Source: Streptomyces anulatus
GTDB lineage: Bacteria > Actinomycetota > Actinomycetes > Streptomycetales > Streptomycetaceae
DNA length: 64,000 nt
Assembly (NCBI RefSeq): GCF_000721175.1
Contig: NZ_JOEZ01000046.1
Location: forward strand, 1-64,000
Reading direction: 5' to 3'
In this document: positions 1-7,467 of the stretch, piece after piece
How the letters are laid out: each line of letters opens with the position of its first letter
How positions within the stretch are numbered: position 1 is the stretch's first letter
Made by a program: the position numbers and the translations under genes
Notes under the pieces: generated by a model
What the model was told of the DNA's origin: nothing
Seen by the model: only the letters and a program-made list of their open reading frames with translations
The model's database searches: none

Positions 1-263
1 GCGTTTTCCCTTTCCGGCGAGTCCGACTCTATCAGATCCTTTCGGACCCGATTCCCAGTCAGCGGGGCTTGTCTTCCCGGCTGTTGGGCCGTTCCGACGC
101 CCAAACTCTAGCGGATTCTTCCGGCGGCTCATAATCGGGCCTTCGCAATGAATTCCGGCATGCCGAAATCATCCCGAGTGGGAGATCGTGCTGAAGTTTG
201 GTTGCCGCGTCCGCGGCGGGATCGGCTGCCTCGGAACCGTCCGGCTCCGTGACAACTCGGAGA
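1..263 (-). promoter_or_regulatory. Upstream/leader region of an rRNA operon reading off the left edge
   Basis: No convincing protein gene lies here. Read on the minus strand, the last ~60 bases before the edge carry GATCTGATAGAGTCGG followed by GCCGGAAAGGGAAA. I recognise this wording from the leaders of Streptomyces rRNA operons. Two TAGAGT hexamers, at 110-105 and 31-26, could be further -10 elements, as Streptomyces rrn operons usually have several promoters, but neither has a clear -35. The rRNA genes themselves would lie outside the window. The identification rests on recalled sequence, not on an alignment. Confidence 0.6.
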
Positions 264-292
264 ACTTTACGGATCCACCAGGGGTGTGTCAA
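264..292 (-). promoter_or_regulatory. Near-consensus sigma-70 (HrdB-type) promoter firing leftwards
   Basis: On the minus strand a perfect TTGACA (292-287), a 17-base spacer and TAAAGT (269-264) form an almost ideal housekeeping promoter. Transcription would start near 257 and run off the left edge, which fits one of the tandem promoters of an rRNA operon. It lies just beyond the end of the MarR gene. Confidence 0.75.
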
Positions 293-296
293 CCCT

Positions 297-317
297 CCCC
301 CGGGCCTCCGCCGGGGG
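297..317 (-). terminator. Hairpin after the MarR gene
   Basis: CCCCCGG and CCGGGGG form a 7-bp stem with a 7-base loop directly after the marR-like stop codon. There is no T-run, as is common in Streptomyces. It would separate the MarR transcript from the strong leftward promoter that follows. Confidence 0.5.
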
Positions 318-320
318 TCG

Positions 321-878
321 TCAGTCCAGGTCGGTGAGGCGGCCGCCGGCGTCCGGCTGGGCGTGCTCCACGCGGCGCAGGAGACGGACCAGCAGCTCGC
401 CGAGGACGCCGCGTTCGTCGCCGGACAGGTCCTGGAGGAGGTCCTCCTCGAAGTCGGTCGCCATGCGCATCGCCTCGAGCCACTTCGTACGGCCCTCGTC
501 GGTCAGCTCGACGATGACGCGGACCCGGTTGTTCTCGTCGCGGTCCCGGGTGACCAGGCCCTCGCCGGCCATCCGGTCGATGCGGTGGGTCATGGCGGCC
601 GGGGTGAGACCGAGGCGCTTCGCCAGTTCACCGGGGCCCAGACGGTAGGGGGCGCCTGCCAGGACCAGGGTCTTGAGGACCTCCCACTCGGCGTTGCTGA
701 TGCCGAGCGCGGCGACCTGTCTCCCGTACGCGACGTTCATCCGGCGGTTCAGGCGGCCCAGCGCGGAGACGACCTGTTCGACCTGCGGGTCGAGGTCGCG
801 GAACTCACGCTGGTAGGCGGCGATCTGCTCGTCGAGGCTCGGCTCGCTGGGGCCGGGCTCCTCGGTGCTCTCAGACAT
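321..878 (-). CDS. MarR-family transcriptional regulator
   Basis: A 185-residue DNA-binding protein with a MarR winged helix-turn-helix. The N-terminal ~25 residues are acidic and probably disordered. Residues ~35-150 hold the helical dimer and wing domain, including the recognition segment with LAKRLGLTPAAMTHRIDRM and the wing motif around RDRDENNRVR. MarR proteins usually repress a divergent gene and are released by a small ligand. Here the divergent neighbour is an MFS transporter 119 bases away, so control of drug or metabolite efflux is the natural inference; the ligand cannot be read from sequence. It ends close to a hairpin and a strong promoter on the same strand. Confidence 0.9.
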   Translation of the reverse strand: MSESTEEPGPSEPSLDEQIAAYQREFRDLDPQVEQVVSALGRLNRRMNVAYGRQVAALGISNAEWEVLKTLVLAGAPYRLGPGELAKRLGLTPAAMTHRIDRMAGEGLVTRDRDENNRVRVIVELTDEGRTKWLEAMRMATDFEEDLLQDLSGDERGVLGELLVRLLRRVEHAQPDAGGRLTDLD

Positions 879-944
879 GGCGGGCAGTATGGCACGCCCC
901 CACCGCCCTTGAAGTCCTTCAACCTGTAGTTTTCACCTTCTAAG

Positions 945-980
945 TTTAGTGTTAAAGTCTTCGAGTCTGATTTCTTCGAA
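945..980. promoter_or_regulatory. Candidate MarR operators between the marR-like and MFS genes
   Basis: This AT-rich stretch in the divergent intergenic region contains TTTA-N4-TAAA (945-956) and TTCGA-N11-TCGAA (960-980). Both are perfect inverted repeats positioned to cover the promoters of either gene. MarR regulators typically bind such imperfect AT-rich palindromes. Binding itself is inferred. Confidence 0.5.
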
Positions 981-997
981 CCTTGAGGTAGGTGAGT

Positions 998-2338
998 GTG
1001 ACCAGGGAGATGGGCGCAGCGCTGCGGCGGATCCAGCTGGGCAGTGCGCTGAGCGCGTTCGGGCTCGGGTTCACCGTTCCGTATCTGTACGTCTACGTGG
1101 CGCAGGTACGGGATCTGGGCGCCGGGACGGCAGGGGTCGTTCTTGCGGCCTTCGCGATGGCGGCGCTGGCCGTTCTGCCGTTCACCGGGCGGGCCATCGA
1201 CCGGCGGGGCCCGTTGCCCGTGCTGGTGGTGGCCTCCGCCCTGGCCTCCGTGGGCGCCGTCGCCCTGGGGTTCGCGAGCACTGTTCCGGCCGCCGTGCTG
1301 TCCGCAGCGGTCCTGGGGGCGGGCACCGCCGTCATGCAGCCGGCCCTCGCCACGATGCTCGTGTGGTGCTCCAGCACCGCGACCCGTACGCGTGCCTTCG
1401 CCATGCAGTTCTTCCTGCAGAACCTGGGGCTCGGCCTCGGCGGGCTCGTCGGCGGACAGCTGGTGGACGTGGACCGTCCGGCGAGCTTCACGATGCTCTT
1501 CCTGATCGAGGCCGCGATGTTCGTGGTGCTCGGTGTCACCGTGGCCACCGTGCGCATGCCGCGTACCGCTTCGCTCGGCGGCGCCCGGCCCGTGGACGGG
1601 TCCGCCGCGAAGGGCGGCGGGCTGCGGGCGCTGCTCTCGCACCGGGCCATGGTGCAGCTGTGCGTGCTCGGGTTCGTGCTGTTCTTCGCCTGCTACGGGC
1701 AGTTCGAATCCGGTCTGGCCGCGTACGGCACGGAGGCCGCCGGGATCGAGCCGTCCACCCTCGGCTTCGCGCTGGCCGCCAACACCGCGGTCATCGTCGT
1801 GGCGCAGTTCGTCGTGCTGCGGCTCGTGGAGCGGCGGCGGCGCAGCCGGGTCATCGCCGCGGTCGGTCTGATCTGGGCGTTCGCCTGGATCGTGGCGGGC
1901 TATGCGGGGCTGGGCCACGGCAGCCAGACCATGGCGACGGCCGCGTTCATCTCGACGTACGCGCTGTTCGGGCTGGGTGAGGCGATGCTGTCGCCGACCG
2001 TCGCCCCGCTGGTCGCCGATCTGGCGCCGGAGTCGATGGTCGGGCAGTACAACTCGGCGTTCGCCCTGTGCAAGCAGCTCGCGCTCGCGGTCGGTCCGGC
2101 CGTCGGCGGGCCGATGGGGGCGTCGCTGCACGGCCCGTACATCGTGACGTTCGTGCTGTTCTCGCTGGGCATCACGGTGCTCGCGCTGCGGCTGGGCCGC
2201 CGGCTCACCCCCGTACAGGACCAGCCGTCGCTCGCCAACGTCCCCTCGCGGGTGGTGGCGGTGTCATTGCCCGAGGGTGGAGACGTCGCGGCGGCCGGTC
2301 CCTCTCTCCCGTCCGCCCCGGCCTCCGCGGGTCACTGA
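998..2338 (+). CDS. MFS transporter (probable efflux permease)
   Basis: A major facilitator superfamily membrane protein of about 446 residues with roughly 12 hydrophobic segments. Between segments 2 and 3 is the MFS signature region (GRAIDRRG), and a central hydrophilic loop (~residues 190-215) separates the two six-helix halves. The C-terminus ends in a hydrophilic tail of ~40 residues. GTG at 998 is preferred because GAGG at 985-988 sits 9 bases upstream; GTG 992 would be too close and ATG 1010 too far. The gene is divergent from a MarR regulator with palindromes between them, the usual arrangement for ligand-induced efflux. The substrate is unknown. Confidence 0.88.
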   Translation: MTREMGAALRRIQLGSALSAFGLGFTVPYLYVYVAQVRDLGAGTAGVVLAAFAMAALAVLPFTGRAIDRRGPLPVLVVASALASVGAVALGFASTVPAAVLSAAVLGAGTAVMQPALATMLVWCSSTATRTRAFAMQFFLQNLGLGLGGLVGGQLVDVDRPASFTMLFLIEAAMFVVLGVTVATVRMPRTASLGGARPVDGSAAKGGGLRALLSHRAMVQLCVLGFVLFFACYGQFESGLAAYGTEAAGIEPSTLGFALAANTAVIVVAQFVVLRLVERRRRSRVIAAVGLIWAFAWIVAGYAGLGHGSQTMATAAFISTYALFGLGEAMLSPTVAPLVADLAPESMVGQYNSAFALCKQLALAVGPAVGGPMGASLHGPYIVTFVLFSLGITVLALRLGRRLTPVQDQPSLANVPSRVVAVSLPEGGDVAAAGPSLPSAPASAGH

Positions 2339-2355
2339 CGGAGGGGTCGCCCTGC

Positions 2356-4083
2356 TCACTGCGGCAGGGCGAACTCGCACCAAACCGCCTTGCCGCCGCC
2401 CGGTGTGCGCCGACTGCCCCACGAGGTGGCGATCGAGGCGATGATCGAGATGCCGCGTCCCGCCTCGTCCGCCGGTTCGGCCTGGCGGCGGCGCGGCAGG
2501 TGGTCGTCGCCGTCGGTGACCTCGATGATCAGCCGGCGGTCCGTGCGGCGCAGCCCCAGGCGCATCGGGGGAGTGCCGTGCTGGAGGGAGTTCGCGACCA
2601 GTTCGCTGGTGGCGAGGACGCCCAGGTCGCGGAGTTCGACGGGGAAGCGCCAGGAGGTCAGGACCCCGGTGGCGAAGGCGCGGGCGCGCGGGGCGGCCTC
2701 GATGCCGCCGAGGAGATCGAGCGCGGCGTTGTGGAACAGTTCCGCGTTCGTCCCCGTACGGGCGGGGTGCTGGACCACCAGGACCGCCACGTCGTCGTCG
2801 TGCTCGGCGGTCACGCCGAGGGAGCGGATCAGCCGGTCGCAGACCACCTGCGGTGATCCCTTGGCGCCCGAGAGGGCGCGGGCCAGGGAGGCGACTCCCT
2901 CGTCGATGTCCTCGCTGCGCCGTTCGACCAGGCCGTCCGTATAGAGGACCGCGGTGGAGCCGGGCGGCAGCGCGATCGTGCCCGAGGTGTGGACCCAGCC
3001 GCCGGTGCCGAGCGGGGGGCCGGTGGGGTCGGCGGCGCGGTGGACCGTGCCGTCCTCGTCGCAGACGAGGATCGGGAGGTGGCCGGCGGAAGCGTAGACG
3101 AGGCGGCCCTCGTTCGGATCATGGACTGCGTAGACGCAGGTCGCGATCTGGCTGGCGTCGATCTCGGCGGCGATGCCGTCCAGCAGCTGGATCACCTCGT
3201 GCGGCGGGAGGTCGAGCCGGGCGTAGGCGCGGACGGCGGTGCGGAGCTGGCCCATCACGGCGGCGGCCCGGACCCCGCGGCCCATCACATCGCCGATGAC
3301 CAGGGCGGTGCGGCCCGCGCCGAGGGTGATGACGTCGTACCAGTCGCCGCCGACCGCGGCGTCGGTTCCGCCGGGCTGGTAGGTGGCGGCGATGCGGAGG
3401 TCGTCGGGCTGCTCCAGCTCCTGCGGGAGCAGGGAGCGCTGGAGGGTGACGGCCGTTTCGCGGTGGCGGCGCTCGCTGGTGCGCAGGCGCTCGGCGGCTT
3501 CGGCCTGGTCGGTGACGTCGGCGGCGTACACGAGGACGCCGCCTTCTCGCTCGCCGTCGCCCTTGCCGTCCCCCTTTTCCTTTTCGCTCCCGTCCTCGGT
3601 GCTGCCCCAGGCGGCGACCGGGGTGCAGGTCACGGTGTACGAGCCGCCCTCGGCGGTCCGGCGGGACTTGACCGTACGGGCGGTGCCGCTGCGCAGGACC
3701 TGGTCGAGCAGCGGGAGCACGCTGAGCTCGGTGAGTTCGGGCATGGCCTCGGCCGCGGGGACGCCGGACGGGCGGGGGCCGAACACGGCCTCGTAGGCGT
3801 CGTTGACGTACGCGACGCGGTGATCCGGGCCGTGCAGCAGGGCGACGGGGGCGGGGAGCCGGCCGAGGATCTCGCGGGCGGAGAGGTCGTCGAGGGCGGG
3901 CCCGGGGAGGGCCTCCGTCGAGGCGGGGCCGGAAGGCGCCGGGGAGGCGTCGTCCGGCGGGGCGGGCGCGCCGTCGGGCCGGGCGCACTCGGCTCGGGCC
4001 GCCGGCACGGAACTACGGTCGTCCCGCGCGGCGGCTCGGCGCTGCGTTCCGGGAAGGCGGGCGCTCCAACGCGTGAAGTTCAC
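2356..4083 (-). CDS. PAS - SpoIIE-type phosphatase - HATPase regulator
   Basis: A 575-residue cytoplasmic signalling protein. A proline/alanine-rich start is followed by a PAS domain (~68-185), a PP2C/SpoIIE phosphatase domain (~205-430, with GGDWYDV, GDVMGRG, SAGHLP and YTDGLVE carrying the metal-binding aspartates) and a C-terminal histidine-kinase-like ATPase (~450-575, with SELVANSLQHG and GRGISII). In this family the phosphatase dephosphorylates an anti-sigma-factor antagonist and the ATPase resembles anti-sigma kinases such as SpoIIAB. One polypeptide may therefore hold opposing activities gated by PAS sensing. The start is GTG at 4083 with GAGG about 11 bases ahead. No partner sigma/antagonist gene is adjacent. 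A perfect inverted repeat lies 200 bases upstream. Confidence 0.9.
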   Translation of the reverse strand: MNFTRWSARLPGTQRRAAARDDRSSVPAARAECARPDGAPAPPDDASPAPSGPASTEALPGPALDDLSAREILGRLPAPVALLHGPDHRVAYVNDAYEAVFGPRPSGVPAAEAMPELTELSVLPLLDQVLRSGTARTVKSRRTAEGGSYTVTCTPVAAWGSTEDGSEKEKGDGKGDGEREGGVLVYAADVTDQAEAAERLRTSERRHRETAVTLQRSLLPQELEQPDDLRIAATYQPGGTDAAVGGDWYDVITLGAGRTALVIGDVMGRGVRAAAVMGQLRTAVRAYARLDLPPHEVIQLLDGIAAEIDASQIATCVYAVHDPNEGRLVYASAGHLPILVCDEDGTVHRAADPTGPPLGTGGWVHTSGTIALPPGSTAVLYTDGLVERRSEDIDEGVASLARALSGAKGSPQVVCDRLIRSLGVTAEHDDDVAVLVVQHPARTGTNAELFHNAALDLLGGIEAAPRARAFATGVLTSWRFPVELRDLGVLATSELVANSLQHGTPPMRLGLRRTDRRLIIEVTDGDDHLPRRRQAEPADEAGRGISIIASIATSWGSRRTPGGGKAVWCEFALPQ

Positions 4084-4282
4084 GGTATTTCTGGCCTCGT
4101 GTGTCGGTCTGGTCCGCTCGGGCGGGCTGTTTCTTCTGCCGTGTTCGGGGCACCGGGGGCCCTACCCCCGGGAAGGCGCAGCCGGGCCTCGTCGTGCTGC
4201 TCTCGTGCTGTTGGTGCGTCGCTGCTGGTCACTGTTGGTCACTGCCGACCGGGTGACTCTGTGCAGGCGTGGGCCCACCTAT

Positions 4283-4303
4283 GGTCACACGTCCAGTGTG
4301 ACC
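4283..4303. promoter_or_regulatory. Perfect inverted repeat GGTCACAC-N5-GTGTGACC
   Basis: Eight-base arms with a 5-base spacer form a textbook dimeric-repressor site. On the minus strand CATAGG follows directly, so the repeat would overlap a promoter for the PAS-SpoIIE gene that starts at 4083, leaving a leader of about 190 bases. It lies 69 bases past the ndh stop codon. The cognate regulator is unknown. Confidence 0.55.
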
Positions 4304-4371
4304 GACCGTACTGACAGTCGCCGCCCTGCCGCCGGACCGACCCTCGCCGGGGCCCTCCGCCCGTTGTCCCG

Positions 4372-5817
4372 TCAGGTGTTCGTCCGGCGGCCGTCCGGCG
4401 GTTCTCCAGCGCCTTCCGGGCGGCTGGGGCCGGGGATCCCCGGGGTGCCGGAGCCGCCCGCCGCGAGTTCGAACTCGGCGCGGGGGTGCTCCAGCGAACC
4501 GAGGGAGACGATCTCGCGTCTGAAGAGTCCGGACAGGGTCCATTCGGCAAGGACGCGCGCCTTCCGGTTGAACGTCGGCACCCGGCTGAGGTGGTACGTA
4601 CGGTGCATCAGCCAGGCGGGGTAGCCCTTGAGCTTGCGACCGTAGACGTGGGCGACGCCCTTGTGCAGTCCCAGGGAGGCGACGGATCCGGCGTAAGCGT
4701 GCCGGTACTCCTTGAGGGGGCGGCCGTCGACCGAGGCGAGGACGTTGTCGGCGAGGAGCTTCGCCTGGCGCACCGCGTGCTGGGCGTTGGGGGCGGTCTC
4801 GCGGCCCGGTTCGGAGGCGGTCAGGTCGGGTACGGCCGCGGCGTCCCCGGCGGCCCAGGCGTGCGGCGTGCCCTCGACTCCGAGGGTGGCGGTACAGCGG
4901 AGCCGGCCGCGTCCGGTGAGGGGCAGGCCGGTGGCGGCCAGCAGCGGGGCCGGTTTGACGCCAGCGGTCCATACGAGGGTGCGGGTGGGGAAGCGGGAGC
5001 CGTCGCTGAGGACGGCGACGCGGTCCTCGCAGGTGTCGAGGCGGGTGTCGAGGCGTACGTCGATGTTCCGGCCGCGCAGCTCGCCGATGGCGTACGTACC
5101 CATGGCCTCGCCGACCTCGGGGAGGATGCGCCCGGAGGCCTCGACCAGGATCCACTTCAGGTCCGCCGGCTTGATGTTGTGGTAGTACCGCGCCGTGTAG
5201 CGGGCCATGTCCTCCAGTTCGGCCAGCGCCTCCACGCCCGCGTAGCCGCCGCCGACGAAGACGAAGGTGAGAGCGGCGTCGCGGATCGCGGGGTCGCGGG
5301 TGGCGGAGGCGATGTCCATCTGCTCGATGACGTGGTTGCGCAGCCCGATGGCCTCCTCGACGGTCTTGAAGCCGATGCCGAACTCGGCGAGGCCGGGGAC
5401 GGGCAGGGTGCGCGAGACGGACCCGGGGGCGATGACGATCTCGTCGTACGCGATCTCCAGGGCGCCGGTGCCGTCCTCGCCGGTGGCGAGAGTGGTGACG
5501 GTCGCGGTCCGCTTGGTGTGGTCGATGCCCCGGGCCTCGCCGATGACGATCGTGCAGTCGTTCAGGACGCGGCGCAGCGGCACGACCACATGGCGCGGCG
5601 AGATCGATCCCGCGGCCGCTTCGGGGAGGAAGGGCTGGTACGTCATGTACGGCTCGGGCGTGACGACCACGATCTCGGCGTCGCCGCTCTTCAGTCTCTG
5701 CTTCAACTTCCGTTGGAGACGCAGCGCTGTGTACATCCCGACGTAGCCGCCGCCGACGACGAGAATGCGCACACCTGGCCGGGTGCCGGGGGTCGTCCCC
5801 CGGGAATCTGGAGCCAT
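4372..5817 (-). CDS. ndh: Type II NADH dehydrogenase (NAD(P)/FAD-dependent oxidoreductase)
   Basis: A 481-residue flavoprotein that would pass electrons from NADH to the menaquinone pool without pumping protons. The N-terminal FAD-binding fold has VRILVVGGGYVGM, a second dinucleotide fold has VFVGGGYAGVEALAE, and further family motifs are LVWTAGVKP and AWAAGDAAAV. The C-terminal ~60 residues include amphipathic segments typical of NDH-2 membrane attachment, then a Gly/Pro-rich tail. ATG 5817 is chosen because it has GGGGTGG just upstream and starts immediately before the FAD domain. S. coelicolor has an ndh-like gene at this place. It stands alone, facing a TetR gene across ~340 bases. I looked for a Rex operator upstream and did not find one. 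Confidence 0.9.
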   Translation of the reverse strand: MAPDSRGTTPGTRPGVRILVVGGGYVGMYTALRLQRKLKQRLKSGDAEIVVVTPEPYMTYQPFLPEAAAGSISPRHVVVPLRRVLNDCTIVIGEARGIDHTKRTATVTTLATGEDGTGALEIAYDEIVIAPGSVSRTLPVPGLAEFGIGFKTVEEAIGLRNHVIEQMDIASATRDPAIRDAALTFVFVGGGYAGVEALAELEDMARYTARYYHNIKPADLKWILVEASGRILPEVGEAMGTYAIGELRGRNIDVRLDTRLDTCEDRVAVLSDGSRFPTRTLVWTAGVKPAPLLAATGLPLTGRGRLRCTATLGVEGTPHAWAAGDAAAVPDLTASEPGRETAPNAQHAVRQAKLLADNVLASVDGRPLKEYRHAYAGSVASLGLHKGVAHVYGRKLKGYPAWLMHRTYHLSRVPTFNRKARVLAEWTLSGLFRREIVSLGSLEHPRAEFELAAGGSGTPGIPGPSRPEGAGEPPDGRRTNT

Positions 5818-6160
5818 CACCACCCCATGACGCAACGGAGTCAGTGGTTTGTCCACAGGCCCGGCAAATTGTGTGACTGGAGGGTCCTCAACGGGGCCCG
5901 GCTACCGTGGTGGGCGAGAAACGACAGCTGCGCAGGTCAGGTGCCACGCACGGGGTAGGTCGGAGGCCGATGTTCCGGCGATGACCGGATCTTGGTCCGA
6001 TCAGGGGGCGCCCCATGCGGAACAACCCCCTTCTGAATTGACGCGGGCTCAACTATGTTCGTAACCCGTCGGGGTGTCGGGTGCGGATTTCGTTGTGCTC
6101 CGCTCCTCGACTGAAACGGCGGGAAGTCTCCGGGGGGAGACGTCATAACCGGGGGAAGTT
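5818..6160. other. Divergent ndh / tetR intergenic region
   Basis: 343 bases without a gene. It must hold the ndh promoter (leftward) and the TetR promoter (rightward). TTGACG at 6038-6043 is the best -35 candidate for the TetR gene; the -10 is weak. A good Shine-Dalgarno (GGGGGAAG) precedes ATG 6161. I see no obvious palindrome. Confidence 0.5.
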
Positions 6161-7093
6161 ATGCACATTCAGGATACGCATGGCCAGGCTGCGCTCTCGC
6201 GGGCGTCCGAGGACCACGGACGCCTCGGCTCCGTGGGCGCGCTCGGCGTCATGAGCTCGGCGGACGCCGTTCGCTCGGCGGCCGCGGTGAGTGCCGCGGC
6301 GATGGGTTCGGCCGGTGCCGGACAGGCCCCGAACGGGGCGACGGCATCGGGAACGACGACGGGGGCCGCGAGCGCGCCGCGCTCGGCTCCGCTGCGCGTC
6401 GACGCGCAGCGCAATCTGGAGCACGTGCTGCGGGCGGCGCGCGAGGTGTTCGGGGAGCTGGGTTACGGCGCTCCGATGGAGGACGTGGCACGTCGCGCGC
6501 GCGTCGGCGTGGGCACGGTCTACCGGCGGTTCCCGAGCAAGGACGTTCTGGTGCGCCGGATAGCCGAGGAGGAGACCTCCCGGCTGACCGAGCAGGCGCG
6601 CACGGCGCTGGGGCAGGAGGAGAACCCCTGGTCGGCGCTCTCCCGCTTCCTGCGTACGTCCGTGGCCTCGGGTGCGGGCAGGCTGCTGCCGCCGCAGGTG
6701 CTGAGGGTCGGGGTCGACGGGGAGGAGCCGGGTGCACCGGCGGCTTCCGGGACGGTGCCGGCGCCGGGCGCGGTGGACGAGACGCGTGTTCCGCAGCAGC
6801 GGCAGGGAGTGGGCCAGGACGACTACCGCGTCGCGGGCCAGCGCTCCGGTGGCGCAGACGGGCTCGACGGCCTCGGTGAGGACACGGGCGCGGTCGAACT
6901 GCTGGAGGTCGTGGGGCGGCTGGTGGACCGAGCACGGGAATCCGGTGAGCTGCGCCGGGACGTGACGGTGGCCGATGTGCTGCTGGTCATCGCCACGGCG
7001 GCTCCTTCGCTGCCGGACGCCGCTCAGCAGGCCGCGGCTTCGGCCCGGTTGCTGGACATCCTGCTGGAGGGTCTGAGGTCGCGGCCTGCGTGA
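6161..7093 (+). CDS. TetR-family transcriptional regulator with long N-terminal extension
   Basis: A 310-residue regulator, longer than the usual 190-230. The first ~75 residues are Ala/Gly/Ser-rich low-complexity sequence, followed by a clear TetR helix-turn-helix (~80-135, including MEDVARRARVGVGTVYRRF). The ligand-binding part contains a second low-complexity insertion of ~60 residues (~175-240, Gly/Gln/Asp-rich) before the final dimerisation helices. The ATG follows a GGGGGAAG site 3-4 bases away; a later start is possible since the extension adds no recognisable domain. The gene is divergent from ndh, which is one possible target, but no operator between them is evident. Confidence 0.88.
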   Translation: MHIQDTHGQAALSRASEDHGRLGSVGALGVMSSADAVRSAAAVSAAAMGSAGAGQAPNGATASGTTTGAASAPRSAPLRVDAQRNLEHVLRAAREVFGELGYGAPMEDVARRARVGVGTVYRRFPSKDVLVRRIAEEETSRLTEQARTALGQEENPWSALSRFLRTSVASGAGRLLPPQVLRVGVDGEEPGAPAASGTVPAPGAVDETRVPQQRQGVGQDDYRVAGQRSGGADGLDGLGEDTGAVELLEVVGRLVDRARESGELRRDVTVADVLLVIATAAPSLPDAAQQAAASARLLDILLEGLRSRPA

Positions 7094-7309
7094 CGGCTGG
7101 GGCGCGTCCCGTGGCTGGGCCCCGCTCGTCCCACCCGGGTGCCGATCCCGTATCGGGTACCGCGTATCGATCATGCCGTAGCGCTCGTCCCGGTTCGGTC
7201 CTGCCGTATCGGTCATCCGTCCGCGTCCGCCCGCCCGCCTCGCCGTCTGTGGCCGGCGGGCACTGGCAGGCGCGGGCGGCACGCGGGCGGTGAACGGGTG
7301 CCGGGACAC

Positions 7310-7329
7310 GAATGAGCAGGGTCTCATTC
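7310..7329. promoter_or_regulatory. Inverted repeat GAATGAG-N6-CTCATTC before the sigma-factor gene
   Basis: Perfect 7-base arms with a 6-base centre in the 374-base gap between the TetR and sigma-factor genes. The same gap has two AACACGCCC copies (about 7335 and 7361) and several CGTATCG words around 7148-7211. It could be an operator for the sigma gene or a weak hairpin after tetR; no T-run follows. Nothing else is recognisable in 7094-7467. Confidence 0.4.
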
Positions 7330-7467
7330 CCCGAAACACGCCCTAGTACTCGCATTCGAGAACACGCCCCGGATGAGTGGTTGGCAGGAGTGAGAGGCCA
7401 ACGCGATTGAGCCATGTGGCAGTCTTGGCCGGTATTCGGGTCCGAGGTGTCTACGGGGGCTTCCGCG

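Noticed and set aside
59..292. 77-codon minus-strand frame at the left edge
   Set aside because: Its TTG start is the -35 hexamer of the rRNA-type promoter, and the translation has no gene-like features.
5818..6160. Rex operator before ndh
   Set aside because: I searched for TGTGAAC/GTTCACA-like pairs and found only isolated TGTGTGA, without a partner.
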